Below are positions 1 through 6,150 of a stretch of DNA of 10,366 nucleotides, one piece after another. Under the pieces are notes generated by a model, which had not been told where the DNA came from, made no database searches, and saw only the letters and a list, made by a program, of their open reading frames with translations. Position 1 is the stretch's first letter. The number at the start of each line of letters is the position of its first letter. The translations under genes and the position numbers were made by a program. Source of the DNA: CAZKRL01 sp964555295 (GTDB taxonomy: Bacteria; Bacteroidota; Bacteroidia; Flavobacteriales_D; Sanyastnellaceae); the NCBI GenBank assembly GCA_964555295.1, contig CAZKRL010000057.1, positions 1-10,366 on the forward strand, read 5' to 3'.

Positions 1-105
1 ATCGCCGAAATGTTAGGCATCAGCGAAGGCACAAGCGCTTGGCATTATTCAGAGGCCAAGAGAAAAATTCGCAACTGGATTGGAGTGCAAAACGAAGATG
101 AGTGA
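1..105 (+). CDS. ECF-type RNA polymerase sigma factor, C-terminal end (partial)
   Basis: The window opens inside a reading frame that ends with TGA at 103-105; 34 residues are visible. They begin IAEMLGISEGTSAWHYSEAK, which fits the DNA-recognition helix-turn-helix of sigma-70 region 4 (the usual pattern is IAE-LGISEGT followed by a basic helix). The basic run RKIRNW after it is also typical of the end of ECF sigma factors. In this family region 4 contacts the -35 element. The last eight bases (98-105) overlap the start of the next gene (ATGAGTGA), so the two are probably translationally coupled, as is common for sigma/anti-sigma pairs. The subfamily and the target promoters cannot be judged because the rest lies outside the window. 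A LuxR-type or other HTH regulator is a less likely alternative. Confidence 0.8.
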   Translation: MAEMLGISEGTSAWHYSEAKRKIRNWIGVQNEDE

Positions 106-1330
106 ACGCCACGAAAATATCGATTCAGATGCGGATTTTCCGGAGATCCCTTACCGCGAGGAATTCGCTGATGCGGCTCTGGCGAGGTATCGAAAAGCCG
201 TTGCGGTGCGTCGCCTGCTCAAGTTCTCCACTCTTGCAGTGATGATAATCCTGACAGGTATAGGCATTACTCATTTTACCAAATCGAATGTCAGTGATTC
301 TCTTGCTCAACTGCCACTCACTGAAGGTTCAACAGCGAATGAAAAGTCAACCACCGCAAAGGCCGAGCAACTTTCCGAAATCATCAGCAACAATCTTCCG
401 AACGATTCTGGAACTACTATTTCAGCTGAATCAAAAAACAATTCAAAAAAAATTATACCGACACCCAAGGATTTGAAAACTCCACTTGTCTTGCAAATGA
501 GAGAAGGTAGTGAATTAGAAAAACCGGCTGTCGGTCTGTCGGTTGCGGTGAGTAGTGGCGTCGCGACTTCAGAAAGGCAGCCGGTACTCTTTCCAACGGA
601 AACATCACAGCATGCCGACTTTGATTCAAACGAAAATCTTCCCACACCATTGCTATTGAAATCTGCCCGATTATCCTATCCATCAACATTGCCGAACATC
701 AATATCCATCGCGACGTATTGCCATTGGTCGTTAGCCGTTTGAAGCCCTATATCGCCGTGGGGGTGGGAGGTTATTCGTCACTGGGCGTATCGCGTTTCA
801 AAGACCCTGCACTTTCTATCGGGTTTGATTACAACATAAGTTCTGCCAATATTATTTACAGCGCCGCAAGAGCATACACCATCACCGGTTTAAATAATCC
901 ATACGTAAGCAGCCAAAAAACCTACAGCGACGTGAGCCATGAAATTCGCACCACCTATCAAACCGACAGACTCTACATGGCCGGAATCGAAGTGGGTGCA
1001 GGTCACCGCATGGGCGCCTACCTTGTGAAAGCGGGCATTGTTGCAGACTATGTAATCACCGGTGAGAATACTCTTACCGAAGAAACGCTGATGAACAATG
1101 AAATCATCTCCTCGAAATCATCTTCTGATAAAGGATATATAAACGGATTCCGGGATGTATCGTTAGCCGCAAATCTTGGCATTAGTCGTCAGATTACATC
1201 CAATATTTCCGCAGGTGCGTCAATACAGTTTGGCCTGCAAGATGTAACACGGAATGATGTATTCATTTCTAACAATCGACATTATAACTCACTGGCTCAG
1301 TTCTTCCTCAAATACCAATGGCAACGATGA
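98..1330 (+). CDS. Inner-membrane-anchored putative anti-sigma factor with C-terminal beta-barrel-like domain
   Basis: This is a 410-residue protein read from ATG 98, chosen because it overlaps the sigma factor stop; a TTG at 80 is in frame but less likely. Residues 1-43 are charged and probably cytoplasmic. A single hydrophobic helix follows at about 44-60 (FSTLAVMIILTGIGITHF). Residues 62 to about 205 form a Ser/Thr/Lys/Asn-rich, probably disordered linker. From about 210 (LKPYIAVGVGGYSSLGVSRF) to the end the sequence alternates polar and hydrophobic residues with many Gly and Tyr, and it finishes with an aromatic strand (FFLKYQWQR), as in small outer-membrane beta-barrels. The position directly after a sigma gene, the cytoplasmic head and the single TM helix suggest an anti-sigma role (inference). 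No zinc-type anti-sigma motif is visible. It is followed by a lipoprotein gene with a 4-base overlap. The barrel assignment is from pattern only. Confidence 0.7.
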   Translation: MSERHENIDSDADFPEIPYREEFADAALARYRKAVAVRRLLKFSTLAVMIILTGIGITHFTKSNVSDSLAQLPLTEGSTANEKSTTAKAEQLSEIISNNLPNDSGTTISAESKNNSKKIIPTPKDLKTPLVLQMREGSELEKPAVGLSVAVSSGVATSERQPVLFPTETSQHADFDSNENLPTPLLLKSARLSYPSTLPNINIHRDVLPLVVSRLKPYIAVGVGGYSSLGVSRFKDPALSIGFDYNISSANIIYSAARAYTITGLNNPYVSSQKTYSDVSHEIRTTYQTDRLYMAGIEVGAGHRMGAYLVKAGIVADYVITGENTLTEETLMNNEIISSKSSSDKGYINGFRDVSLAANLGISRQITSNISAGASIQFGLQDVTRNDVFISNNRHYNSLAQFFLKYQWQR

Positions 1331-2421
1331 GGCAAATCATTCAACCATGGCTCATTCTGTTGGGTATTGCGCTTGTTATGAGCTGCACCCGCAAGGCCTA
1401 TGAGGAGAGCGTTACTGGAGAGCCCATGTTTACGGTTATGGGGAAAATCAATGGTGAGGCGTTTCAAATGGCATCAGGTCAAAATGGCCATATCATTACC
1501 GCATCTAACATCACTGATCCTTTCGGTTACCCGGAATACATCAGTAATATTTCACCTAACCAATGCACCGATTGTGGTCCCGCCTTCACATTTATTTTGC
1601 GAGATGACTTCCGGCTGTCTGAAAACAATGACTCCACCCCTATCCTGTCTGCATCAGAGATGCCTTTCATGCACAAGCTGCCCGACAATACCGGATTGAA
1701 CTACGCTCTTCAAGTGGTGAACTCATCATCTCTTTTTTGCGAATGGTTTTCAGGACAGAACCCCATTGGTAATGGAAGCGCTATCAGTCACACTTTCAAT
1801 GAGGATGGGCTGCATGAAATTTCCCTGAGATTGCACAGCAGCGGAGAAACCCGATTCATCATTTCCTCTATGGTAGACGCCGGAAGCCCATACAATGTAG
1901 CTGCGCCCTTCACAATCGAAGCCCTTGGCAACAATCAATGGAGACTTCGTCCTGCCGCATCACTGCCAGAAGGCCTTGTTTCATTACAATGGGAAATCAA
2001 TGGCAAATCTTTTGCACCCGGCGAGATCGATGTTATGCCTTATGAAGGTCAATCATTTCGCATGAACTACCTTAATACGATCAGCAAAAAATCTGGCTAT
2101 TACGAAGTTTCTGTCATGGAAGAAGGGAGTTTCATTCTGCCGCCGTCCATGCATATCTACCCGCAAGGAACCGAAGAACAACGTGAACTTTTTGTCGTGA
2201 AATACACGGATGCCAACGGAAGAAATTTTACCTCCATCCATTCTGCAAACATTCACCGGGCAGTCTCACTTACTAATTTGGGGCAATCGCCTGATGCTAT
2301 TCAAGGAAGTCTCACGGAACTACGCATGCTCGAGTTCGACGCCGACCTTGTCGCTGAAGACGATACAACGGTACACCTCGAATTGAGAGATTTCGAGGTA
2401 AGAACAGGATTTCACCCGTAA
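1327..2421 (+). CDS. Putative lipoprotein with PKD-like segments, third gene of the sigma-factor operon
   Basis: This 364-residue protein is read from ATG 1327, which overlaps the previous stop as ATGA; an in-frame ATG at 1318 would add three residues. The N-terminus has a basic start, a hydrophobic stretch (LILLGIALVMSC) and a lipobox ending at Cys 21, so it is probably lipidated and held in the periplasm or on the outer membrane. A CTDC motif lies at residues 80-83. Around residues 131-183 there is a PKD-like pattern (a Trp strand EWFSG, then SHTFNEDGLHEISLRL). A second, weaker copy lies at about 218-265 (LQWEINGKSFAPG, then GYYEVSVMEE). The C-terminus is beta-rich. No enzyme motif was seen. 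Operon position suggests a sensor or accessory part of the same envelope system (inference). The gene ends one base before the stop of the convergent ferredoxin gene. Confidence 0.7.
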   Translation: MRQIIQPWLILLGIALVMSCTRKAYEESVTGEPMFTVMGKINGEAFQMASGQNGHIITASNITDPFGYPEYISNISPNQCTDCGPAFTFILRDDFRLSENNDSTPILSASEMPFMHKLPDNTGLNYALQVVNSSSLFCEWFSGQNPIGNGSAISHTFNEDGLHEISLRLHSSGETRFIISSMVDAGSPYNVAAPFTIEALGNNQWRLRPAASLPEGLVSLQWEINGKSFAPGEIDVMPYEGQSFRMNYLNTISKKSGYYEVSVMEEGSFILPPSMHIYPQGTEEQRELFVVKYTDANGRNFTSIHSANIHRAVSLTNLGQSPDAIQGSLTELRMLEFDADLVAEDDTTVHLELRDFEVRTGFHP

Positions 2422-2422
2422 A

Positions 2423-2698
2423 TCAAATATCCCAAGAAATTTTCACCCCCTCGGATGTGGGCATTGCCTGACAGCACAATACAAAACCCTTGTGCACCTC
2501 AGCGTCAGTGAGAGCATAATTGGCTTTCATCTCAACGGTGCCATCCGACACCTTCGCCATACAGGAAGTACAAACTCCTCCTTTGCAACTGAAGGGAGCG
2601 TCGAGACCAGCGTCCAAAGCAGCGTCGAGTATGGTTGTTCCATCGGGCACTTGAACTTCTTTGGTTGTGCCATCAAGGGTTATAAAAACTTTCGTCAT
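2423..2698 (-). CDS. Small plant-type 2Fe-2S ferredoxin (PaaE C-terminal-domain-like)
   Basis: This is a 91-residue stand-alone ferredoxin starting with ATG at 2698. The cluster ligands are Cys38-x4-Cys43-x2-Cys46 (motif SCKGGVCTSC) and Cys76 in LCCQAMP; Cys75 sits where relatives usually have Thr. The spacing and the flanking text (KGGVCTSCMAKVSDGTVEM, then YALTDAEV, then GFVLCCQ) match the ferredoxin domain at the C-terminus of PaaE-type oxygenase reductases. No FAD/NAD domain is attached, so it should act as a soluble cytoplasmic single-electron carrier. Its partner is not known from the sequence. It follows the thioredoxin-like gene by 8 bases, so the two are probably co-transcribed. Certainty is high for the fold and low for the pathway. 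Confidence 0.92.
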   Translation of the reverse strand: MTKVFITLDGTTKEVQVPDGTTILDAALDAGLDAPFSCKGGVCTSCMAKVSDGTVEMKANYALTDAEVHKGFVLCCQAMPTSEGVKISWDI

Positions 2699-2706
2699 TG
2701 AGAATT

Positions 2707-3171
2707 TTATTTAGGGGGAAAGATATCCTTTTCCCAACTCAACAAACCGTTTTGTTTGAGAATGGTTTGACCGTTCTGTAATAAATATGTGGTAGGTATG
2801 CTATGAATGCCCAGTGCATCGAGAGATTTCACATGTAGAAAAGTTATCTCGGACGAACTCTGAGCTGCCATCATTTTCATTTCAGCAATTCCATCATCGG
2901 AAATGGCGAAAATTCTGATGCCTCGAGCCGATAATTTCTTTGCCTCGGCGTTGATGTCCTTCATCTCCCGCAAACAGGGACCACACCAACGTGCGTAAAA
3001 ATGCAAGACCACTTGACCCTCCTGTAAACTATCAAATGACACGCGCTCACTTTCCATCGAGAGAAAATCAACACCCTTGAAATCAATGCTGGGAGGAATG
3101 CGATAGTACCAATAGAGCCCTACACCCGCGATGCCAATAAGAAGTAATAGAGCAATGTTTGATTTCTTCAC
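2707..3171 (-). CDS. Membrane-anchored TlpA/ResA-like thiol-disulfide oxidoreductase
   Basis: This 154-residue protein starts with GTG at 3171; an in-frame TGA lies seven codons upstream, so there is no longer ATG start. An N-terminal hydrophobic helix (residues 6-23, after MKKSN) acts as an uncleaved anchor, which places the thioredoxin domain in the periplasm. The redox motif is WCGPC (Cys63, Cys66) in HFYARWCGPCLREM, and the cis-proline is Pro126 in HSIPTTYLL. The length and order (redoxin start, CxxC, IFAIS strand, cis-Pro) fit the AhpC/TSA-like TlpA/ResA group, which reduces disulfides in apo-cytochromes or other envelope proteins. No cytochrome maturation genes are nearby, so the substrate is unknown. 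The gene lies 60 bases after the E1 gene and 8 bases before the ferredoxin gene. Confidence 0.92.
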   Translation of the reverse strand: MKKSNIALLLLIGIAGVGLYWYYRIPPSIDFKGVDFLSMESERVSFDSLQEGQVVLHFYARWCGPCLREMKDINAEAKKLSARGIRIFAISDDGIAEMKMMAAQSSSEITFLHVKSLDALGIHSIPTTYLLQNGQTILKQNGLLSWEKDIFPPK

Positions 3172-3215
3172 GCTGCAAATTTGGTCAACTCATACCTCGA
3201 CATCACACTCTTCAA

Positions 3216-3233
3216 AAACTTTTACAAAAGTTT
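3216..3233 (-). repeat. A/T-rich perfect inverted repeat at the end of the E1 gene
   Basis: The arms AAACTTTT and AAAAGTTT are perfect 8-base complements with AC between them, and they overlap the E1 stop codon. Read on the minus strand the second arm runs into five T, so it could be a weak transcription pause or terminator before the thioredoxin gene. The stem has only one G/C pair and the two-base loop must open, so the structure would be weak. Confidence 0.2.
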
Positions 3234-5268
3234 AGTACGCCAATAATTCATTGATTTTTTCTAATACCCTTTGAGGATTGGGCAGCATGGCTTGCTCAAG
3301 CGTACTATTGAGCGGGATCGCGGGCATTGGCAATGAACCTAATGTAAGCACGGGTGCATCCAGATATTCAAAACACTGCGCCGCGATGAGTCCGGCAATA
3401 CTGCGGGCAAAGCTATTATTCACGGGCTCTTCAGTTAGAACAAGGCAGCGGCCCGTCTTTTTTACCGATGAAAAAATGATTTCTTCATCGAGCGGATACA
3501 ATGTGCGTAAATCCACAATCTCTACCCTGCCCTCCAATTCTTTGGCAGCAGCAAGCGCCCAGTAAACGCCCATTCCGTAAGTAATAACTGTAACTGAGTT
3601 CTGGTGTGAGGAGGTGCTAACCATTCGTCCTTTGCCCAACGGAATTACATAATCCTCCGAGGGCTCAATGGTTTTTGCATCTTCAGTACCCTTGACTTTA
3701 CTCCAGTACAACCCTTTATGTTCGAGCATCACTACCGGATTGGGATCGGCGAAGGCCGCTTTCAACAAACCCTTCAAATCGGCTCCGCTTGAGGGATAGA
3801 CCACCTTGATCCCGCGGATATTACAAAGCACACTCTCTACACTGCTGCTATGATAAGGTCCGCCGCTGCCATAAGCTCCAATGGGGACCCGATAGATTGC
3901 GCTTACCGGCCACTTGCCATTGCTGAGATAGCAACTTCTGCTTACCTCAGTAAAAAGTTGATTCAACCCTGGCCAGATATAATCAGCGAACTGCACTTCA
4001 ACAATAGGTTTTAGACCTACTGCACTCATACCCACTGTGCTTCCGATGATAAACGCTTCTTGAATGGGCGTATTGAAAACACGATCATCCCCAAATTTCT
4101 CGGCCAGCGTGGCAGCTTCGCGGAAAACACCGCCCAGTCTTCGACCCACATCTTGACCATATAACAGTGCCTCGGGGTGAGCCGAGAGAATCTCCTGCAT
4201 GGCAAACAATGCGCAGTCTACCATCAACGTGTATTCTTTCCCCTGCCCTTCTCGCTCCCCTGATTCAAATGTTATCGGTGTGGGGGCGAAGTCGTGCAAC
4301 AATACATCCTCCGGTTTGGGATCTTCTGCATTGCGGGCCCGATCAAAATGAATGCTCACCTCCTCCTCGGCTTCTTGCTCATAGCTTCTCAGTGCCGCGG
4401 CATCAAAGCCCAATTCTGTCAATTGTTGGTTGAACTTCGGCCATGGATCGCGCAAGGCTGCTTCTGCCAAATCGTGGCGGTACCATTCTTTTCTGACTCC
4501 ACTGGTGTGATGATTGAGCAAGGGGACCGAGCAATGCAACAACCATGGTCTGCGATATTTCCTGATGTCCTGCAAAATTTCCTCTACCGCATTGAAACAG
4601 GCAATGAAATCAGTACCGTCTAAAGATTTCACCCTTATCCCGGGAAATGCCTTTGCCAGAACAGTGGCATTACCAAAACGAATTTCTGAGGCATGTGCAC
4701 TGATATCCCATTCATTGTCTTGTACAAAGTAGAGCATGGGCAATTGCCGCAGCGATGCCATGTGCAGGGCCTCAGACACTTCACCCTCGGTCATTGCAGC
4801 ATCGCCGATACTACATACGCTAATGGGTGAAACCCCAGGAGCGGCAAGGCCGGTTCGCTCCTTGTATTGAATACCCAAAGCCACGCCAGTTGCCGGAATC
4901 GCTTGCATTCCGGTGGCGCTACTTTGATGAGGAATCTTGGGCATGTCATCGCGACGTAATGCAGGGTGACTGTAGTACGATCGGCCGCCCGTAAAGGGAT
5001 CATCGCGCTTCGCCATAAGTTGCAGCATCAGCTCATACGGCTGCATACCCATTGCAAGAAGCAAACTATCGTCACGATAATATGCACTCAGATAATCTTC
5101 CGGTTTCAATTGAAGTCCCAAAGCAATCTGACAAGCTTCATGGCCGCGCGAGGTAGCGTGCACATACTTCGCCGTGAATTTCGCATTCTCTTCATAAAGA
5201 TTCGTCATCGCGCGCGCGCGTGCCATAATGCCGTATGCCTTGAGCAGAGTATTGCTATCGAGTGCCAT
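3232..5268 (-). CDS. Fused alpha/beta 2-oxoacid dehydrogenase E1 component (branched-chain type)
   Basis: This 678-residue protein joins both E1 subunits in one chain. E1-alpha spans about 1-330: YRDDSLLLAMGM near 64, HQSSATGMQAIPATGVALG near 114, and the thiamine-diphosphate/Mg motif from GDAAMTEGE (155) to DN (184-185), then the HHTSG loop near 253. E1-beta spans about 345-678: GQDVGRRLGGVFREA near 371, TPIQEAFIIG with the expected ThDP-activating Glu404, EVQFADYI near 424, GSGGPYHSSS near 467 and VVMLEHKGLYW. The enzyme decarboxylates a 2-oxoacid and passes the acyl group to a lipoyl-E2. Branched-chain oxoacids are the usual substrate of this fused Bacteroidetes form, but pyruvate or another acid cannot be excluded. 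No E2 or E3 gene lies in the window. The start is ATG 5268. It is cytoplasmic and leads a probable minus-strand operon with the thioredoxin and ferredoxin genes. Confidence 0.93.
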   Translation of the reverse strand: MALDSNTLLKAYGIMARARAMTNLYEENAKFTAKYVHATSRGHEACQIALGLQLKPEDYLSAYYRDDSLLLAMGMQPYELMLQLMAKRDDPFTGGRSYYSHPALRRDDMPKIPHQSSATGMQAIPATGVALGIQYKERTGLAAPGVSPISVCSIGDAAMTEGEVSEALHMASLRQLPMLYFVQDNEWDISAHASEIRFGNATVLAKAFPGIRVKSLDGTDFIACFNAVEEILQDIRKYRRPWLLHCSVPLLNHHTSGVRKEWYRHDLAEAALRDPWPKFNQQLTELGFDAAALRSYEQEAEEEVSIHFDRARNAEDPKPEDVLLHDFAPTPITFESGEREGQGKEYTLMVDCALFAMQEILSAHPEALLYGQDVGRRLGGVFREAATLAEKFGDDRVFNTPIQEAFIIGSTVGMSAVGLKPIVEVQFADYIWPGLNQLFTEVSRSCYLSNGKWPVSAIYRVPIGAYGSGGPYHSSSVESVLCNIRGIKVVYPSSGADLKGLLKAAFADPNPVVMLEHKGLYWSKVKGTEDAKTIEPSEDYVIPLGKGRMVSTSSHQNSVTVITYGMGVYWALAAAKELEGRVEIVDLRTLYPLDEEIIFSSVKKTGRCLVLTEEPVNNSFARSIAGLIAAQCFEYLDAPVLTLGSLPMPAIPLNSTLEQAMLPNPQRVLEKINELLAY

Positions 5269-5336
5269 AGAGAGAGGCGCAAATTACAAACAGTGTTGCC
5301 ATCTTCACGCGGAAAGCATTGCGTCGAAAATTACCT

Positions 5337-5487
5337 GATATGGCAGCATTGCATATTCATAAACCCACTAGCCCTTATAGTATTGAGGTGGTCGGCTTTG
5401 GCTGGACAGGTTCTTAATTCAAACGTAGTTATTGAATTTTTTTATTGCCGTCAATTGTCGTTTGGTTTTCGGTCGTCCGATATGGCA
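5337..5487. repeat. 9-base direct repeat gatatggca, two copies
   Basis: The copies are at 5337-5345 and 5479-5487, 142 bases apart in the non-coding stretch. On the minus strand each reads TGCCATATC, with TTATG a short distance upstream. Two 9-base matches in about 330 bases could be chance; a cassette or insertion scar is the other reading. Confidence 0.3.
5416..5443 (+). terminator. Weak hairpin followed by a T-run
   Basis: The arms AATTCAA (5416-5422) and TTGAATT (5432-5438) are perfect 7-base complements around a 9-base loop, and a run of seven T (5437-5443) follows on the plus strand. The stem holds one G/C pair only. No plus-strand gene precedes it, so it would end an unknown plus-strand transcript or mean nothing. 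Confidence 0.2.
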
Positions 5488-5601
5488 CATAACAACACTA
5501 CACTGTACCGACACCCACAGTTGGTGATTTATATATGTAGCAGAACCAGCGATTCAACAAATGAACCAACATTGTCGATTAGCCCATGCTATCAACTCGT
5601 T

Positions 5602-5937
5602 TTAATACAATAAACTCTTCTTGGATGAAGACTTCCAACCAGCTTGATTTTCATAGTCCACAAAAAATATTTTCAAATCAGCCTGATTCTCATATTGAAC
5701 GAAATAGACTTTCTTTTTTGCTTGGTTCGAATATTCTGTAAAAAACCATTTACCCTCGTTACCAACGGCTTGATTTTCATATTTGACCTTATAAACTTTA
5801 AGATCCGCTTGATTTTCATAAGGAACAACAAATACTTTAACATCCGCTTGGTTCGCATAATCAACGGAATAAACCTTTTGTGCTTTGGCTAACCCAAAGG
5901 TGAATAACACAGTTGCTAAAATCAGTAACTTCCTCAT
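5602..5937 (-). CDS. Secreted DUF6150-type repeat protein (YxNQA repeats)
   Basis: This is a 111-residue protein starting at ATG 5937. Residues 1-20 are a signal peptide (MRKLLILATVLFTFGLAKAQ) with a probable cut at AKA|Q, so the product is periplasmic or secreted. Residues 21-101 are six repeats of the form K-[VI]-[YF]-x-V-x-Y-x-N-Q-A-D-L: five units of 13 residues, and one (the third) of 16 because of a GNEG insertion. The fourth repeat opens with KWFF. A short basic tail ends the protein (KSSSKKSLLY). The alternating hydrophobic/polar pattern suggests one beta strand plus turn per repeat. It matches what I recall of the DUF6150 family, small Bacteroidetes proteins of unknown function; no catalytic residues are seen. 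It stands alone, divergent from priA. Confidence 0.85.
   Translation of the reverse strand: MRKLLILATVLFTFGLAKAQKVYSVDYANQADVKVFVVPYENQADLKVYKVKYENQAVGNEGKWFFTEYSNQAKKKVYFVQYENQADLKIFFVDYENQAGWKSSSKKSLLY
5635..5877 (-). repeat. Tandem coding repeats (about 39 bases) inside the DUF6150-type gene
   Basis: Six units encode the YxNQA repeat. On the plus strand each unit shows gcttgattttcata or a variant of it (for example at about 5639, 5768 and 5807). The units differ at many silent and changed positions, so this is an old duplication kept by selection at protein level rather than a recent expansion. The third unit carries a 9-base insertion. Confidence 0.8.
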
Positions 5938-6150
5938 TTTGCACGTTTTAAAATTCGTTCCTACTCATAAGGCTTTTCGGAATACGCCCCCTTTTTTCTT
6001 GGAATCTGGTTTCCACTTTTTAAAAATCAATAATACGCATTTTTCACATAACGTGAAGATCCGCCCTGCTTTCGCATACCGGCATGTATTTTATTTTGGT
6101 TTAACGTGCCTGAGACAGACCTACACGACCGACCTCAGTATCTTCGGCTC
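5938..6150. promoter_or_regulatory. Divergent control region between the DUF6150-type gene and priA
   Basis: The two genes point away from each other, so both promoters must lie here. For priA a loose Bacteroidetes-like pair is TTTC at 6070-6073 and TATTTTG at 6092-6098 (consensus TTTG and TAnnTTTG, about 19 apart); each element is imperfect. An inverted repeat, TTCAC-N5-GTGAA, lies at 6043-6057. No convincing pair was seen for the minus-strand gene. Confidence 0.3.
6043..6057. promoter_or_regulatory. Candidate operator TTCAC-N5-GTGAA
   Basis: This is a perfect 5-base dyad with 5-base spacing, midway between divergent genes and about 13 bases upstream of the possible priA -33 element. The size and symmetry fit a dimeric regulator site, but the arms are short and no regulator gene is adjacent. 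Confidence 0.2.

Larger units (their letters stand above)
5269..5601. other. 333-base stretch without a convincing gene
   Basis: This lies upstream of the E1 gene and downstream of the DUF6150-type gene, both on the minus strand, so it should hold the E1 promoter and the end of the previous transcript. The plus-strand frame open here continues antisense into E1 and has no family look. Visible structure: a 9-base direct repeat (gatatggca at 5337 and 5479), a weak hairpin with a T-run at 5416-5443, and a near-palindrome CGTCAATTGTCG at 5449-5460. No clear Bacteroidetes -33/-7 pair was found. On the minus strand, TAATTTG just upstream of the E1 start is a one-base-short match to TAnnTTTG. Confidence 0.5.

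Noticed and set aside
307..645. Minus-strand frame of 112 codons opposite the linker of the anti-sigma candidate
   Set aside because: It mirrors the Ser/Thr-rich linker coding and has no start context or family look.
4966..5613. Long plus-strand frame (215 codons) spanning the E1 start and the non-coding stretch
   Set aside because: About half lies antisense to a certain gene, the composition is Cys/His/Arg-rich without domain pattern, and there is no family likeness.
5635..5877. Regular repeats that could suggest a CRISPR array
   Set aside because: The repeats keep a reading frame and encode the YxNQA unit; there are no constant repeats with unique spacers and no cas genes.
6106..6150. Upstream GTG start for priA
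   Set aside because: The 15 added residues have no family likeness; ATG 6151 places the conserved VLLPQLLPKALTY at the expected position.
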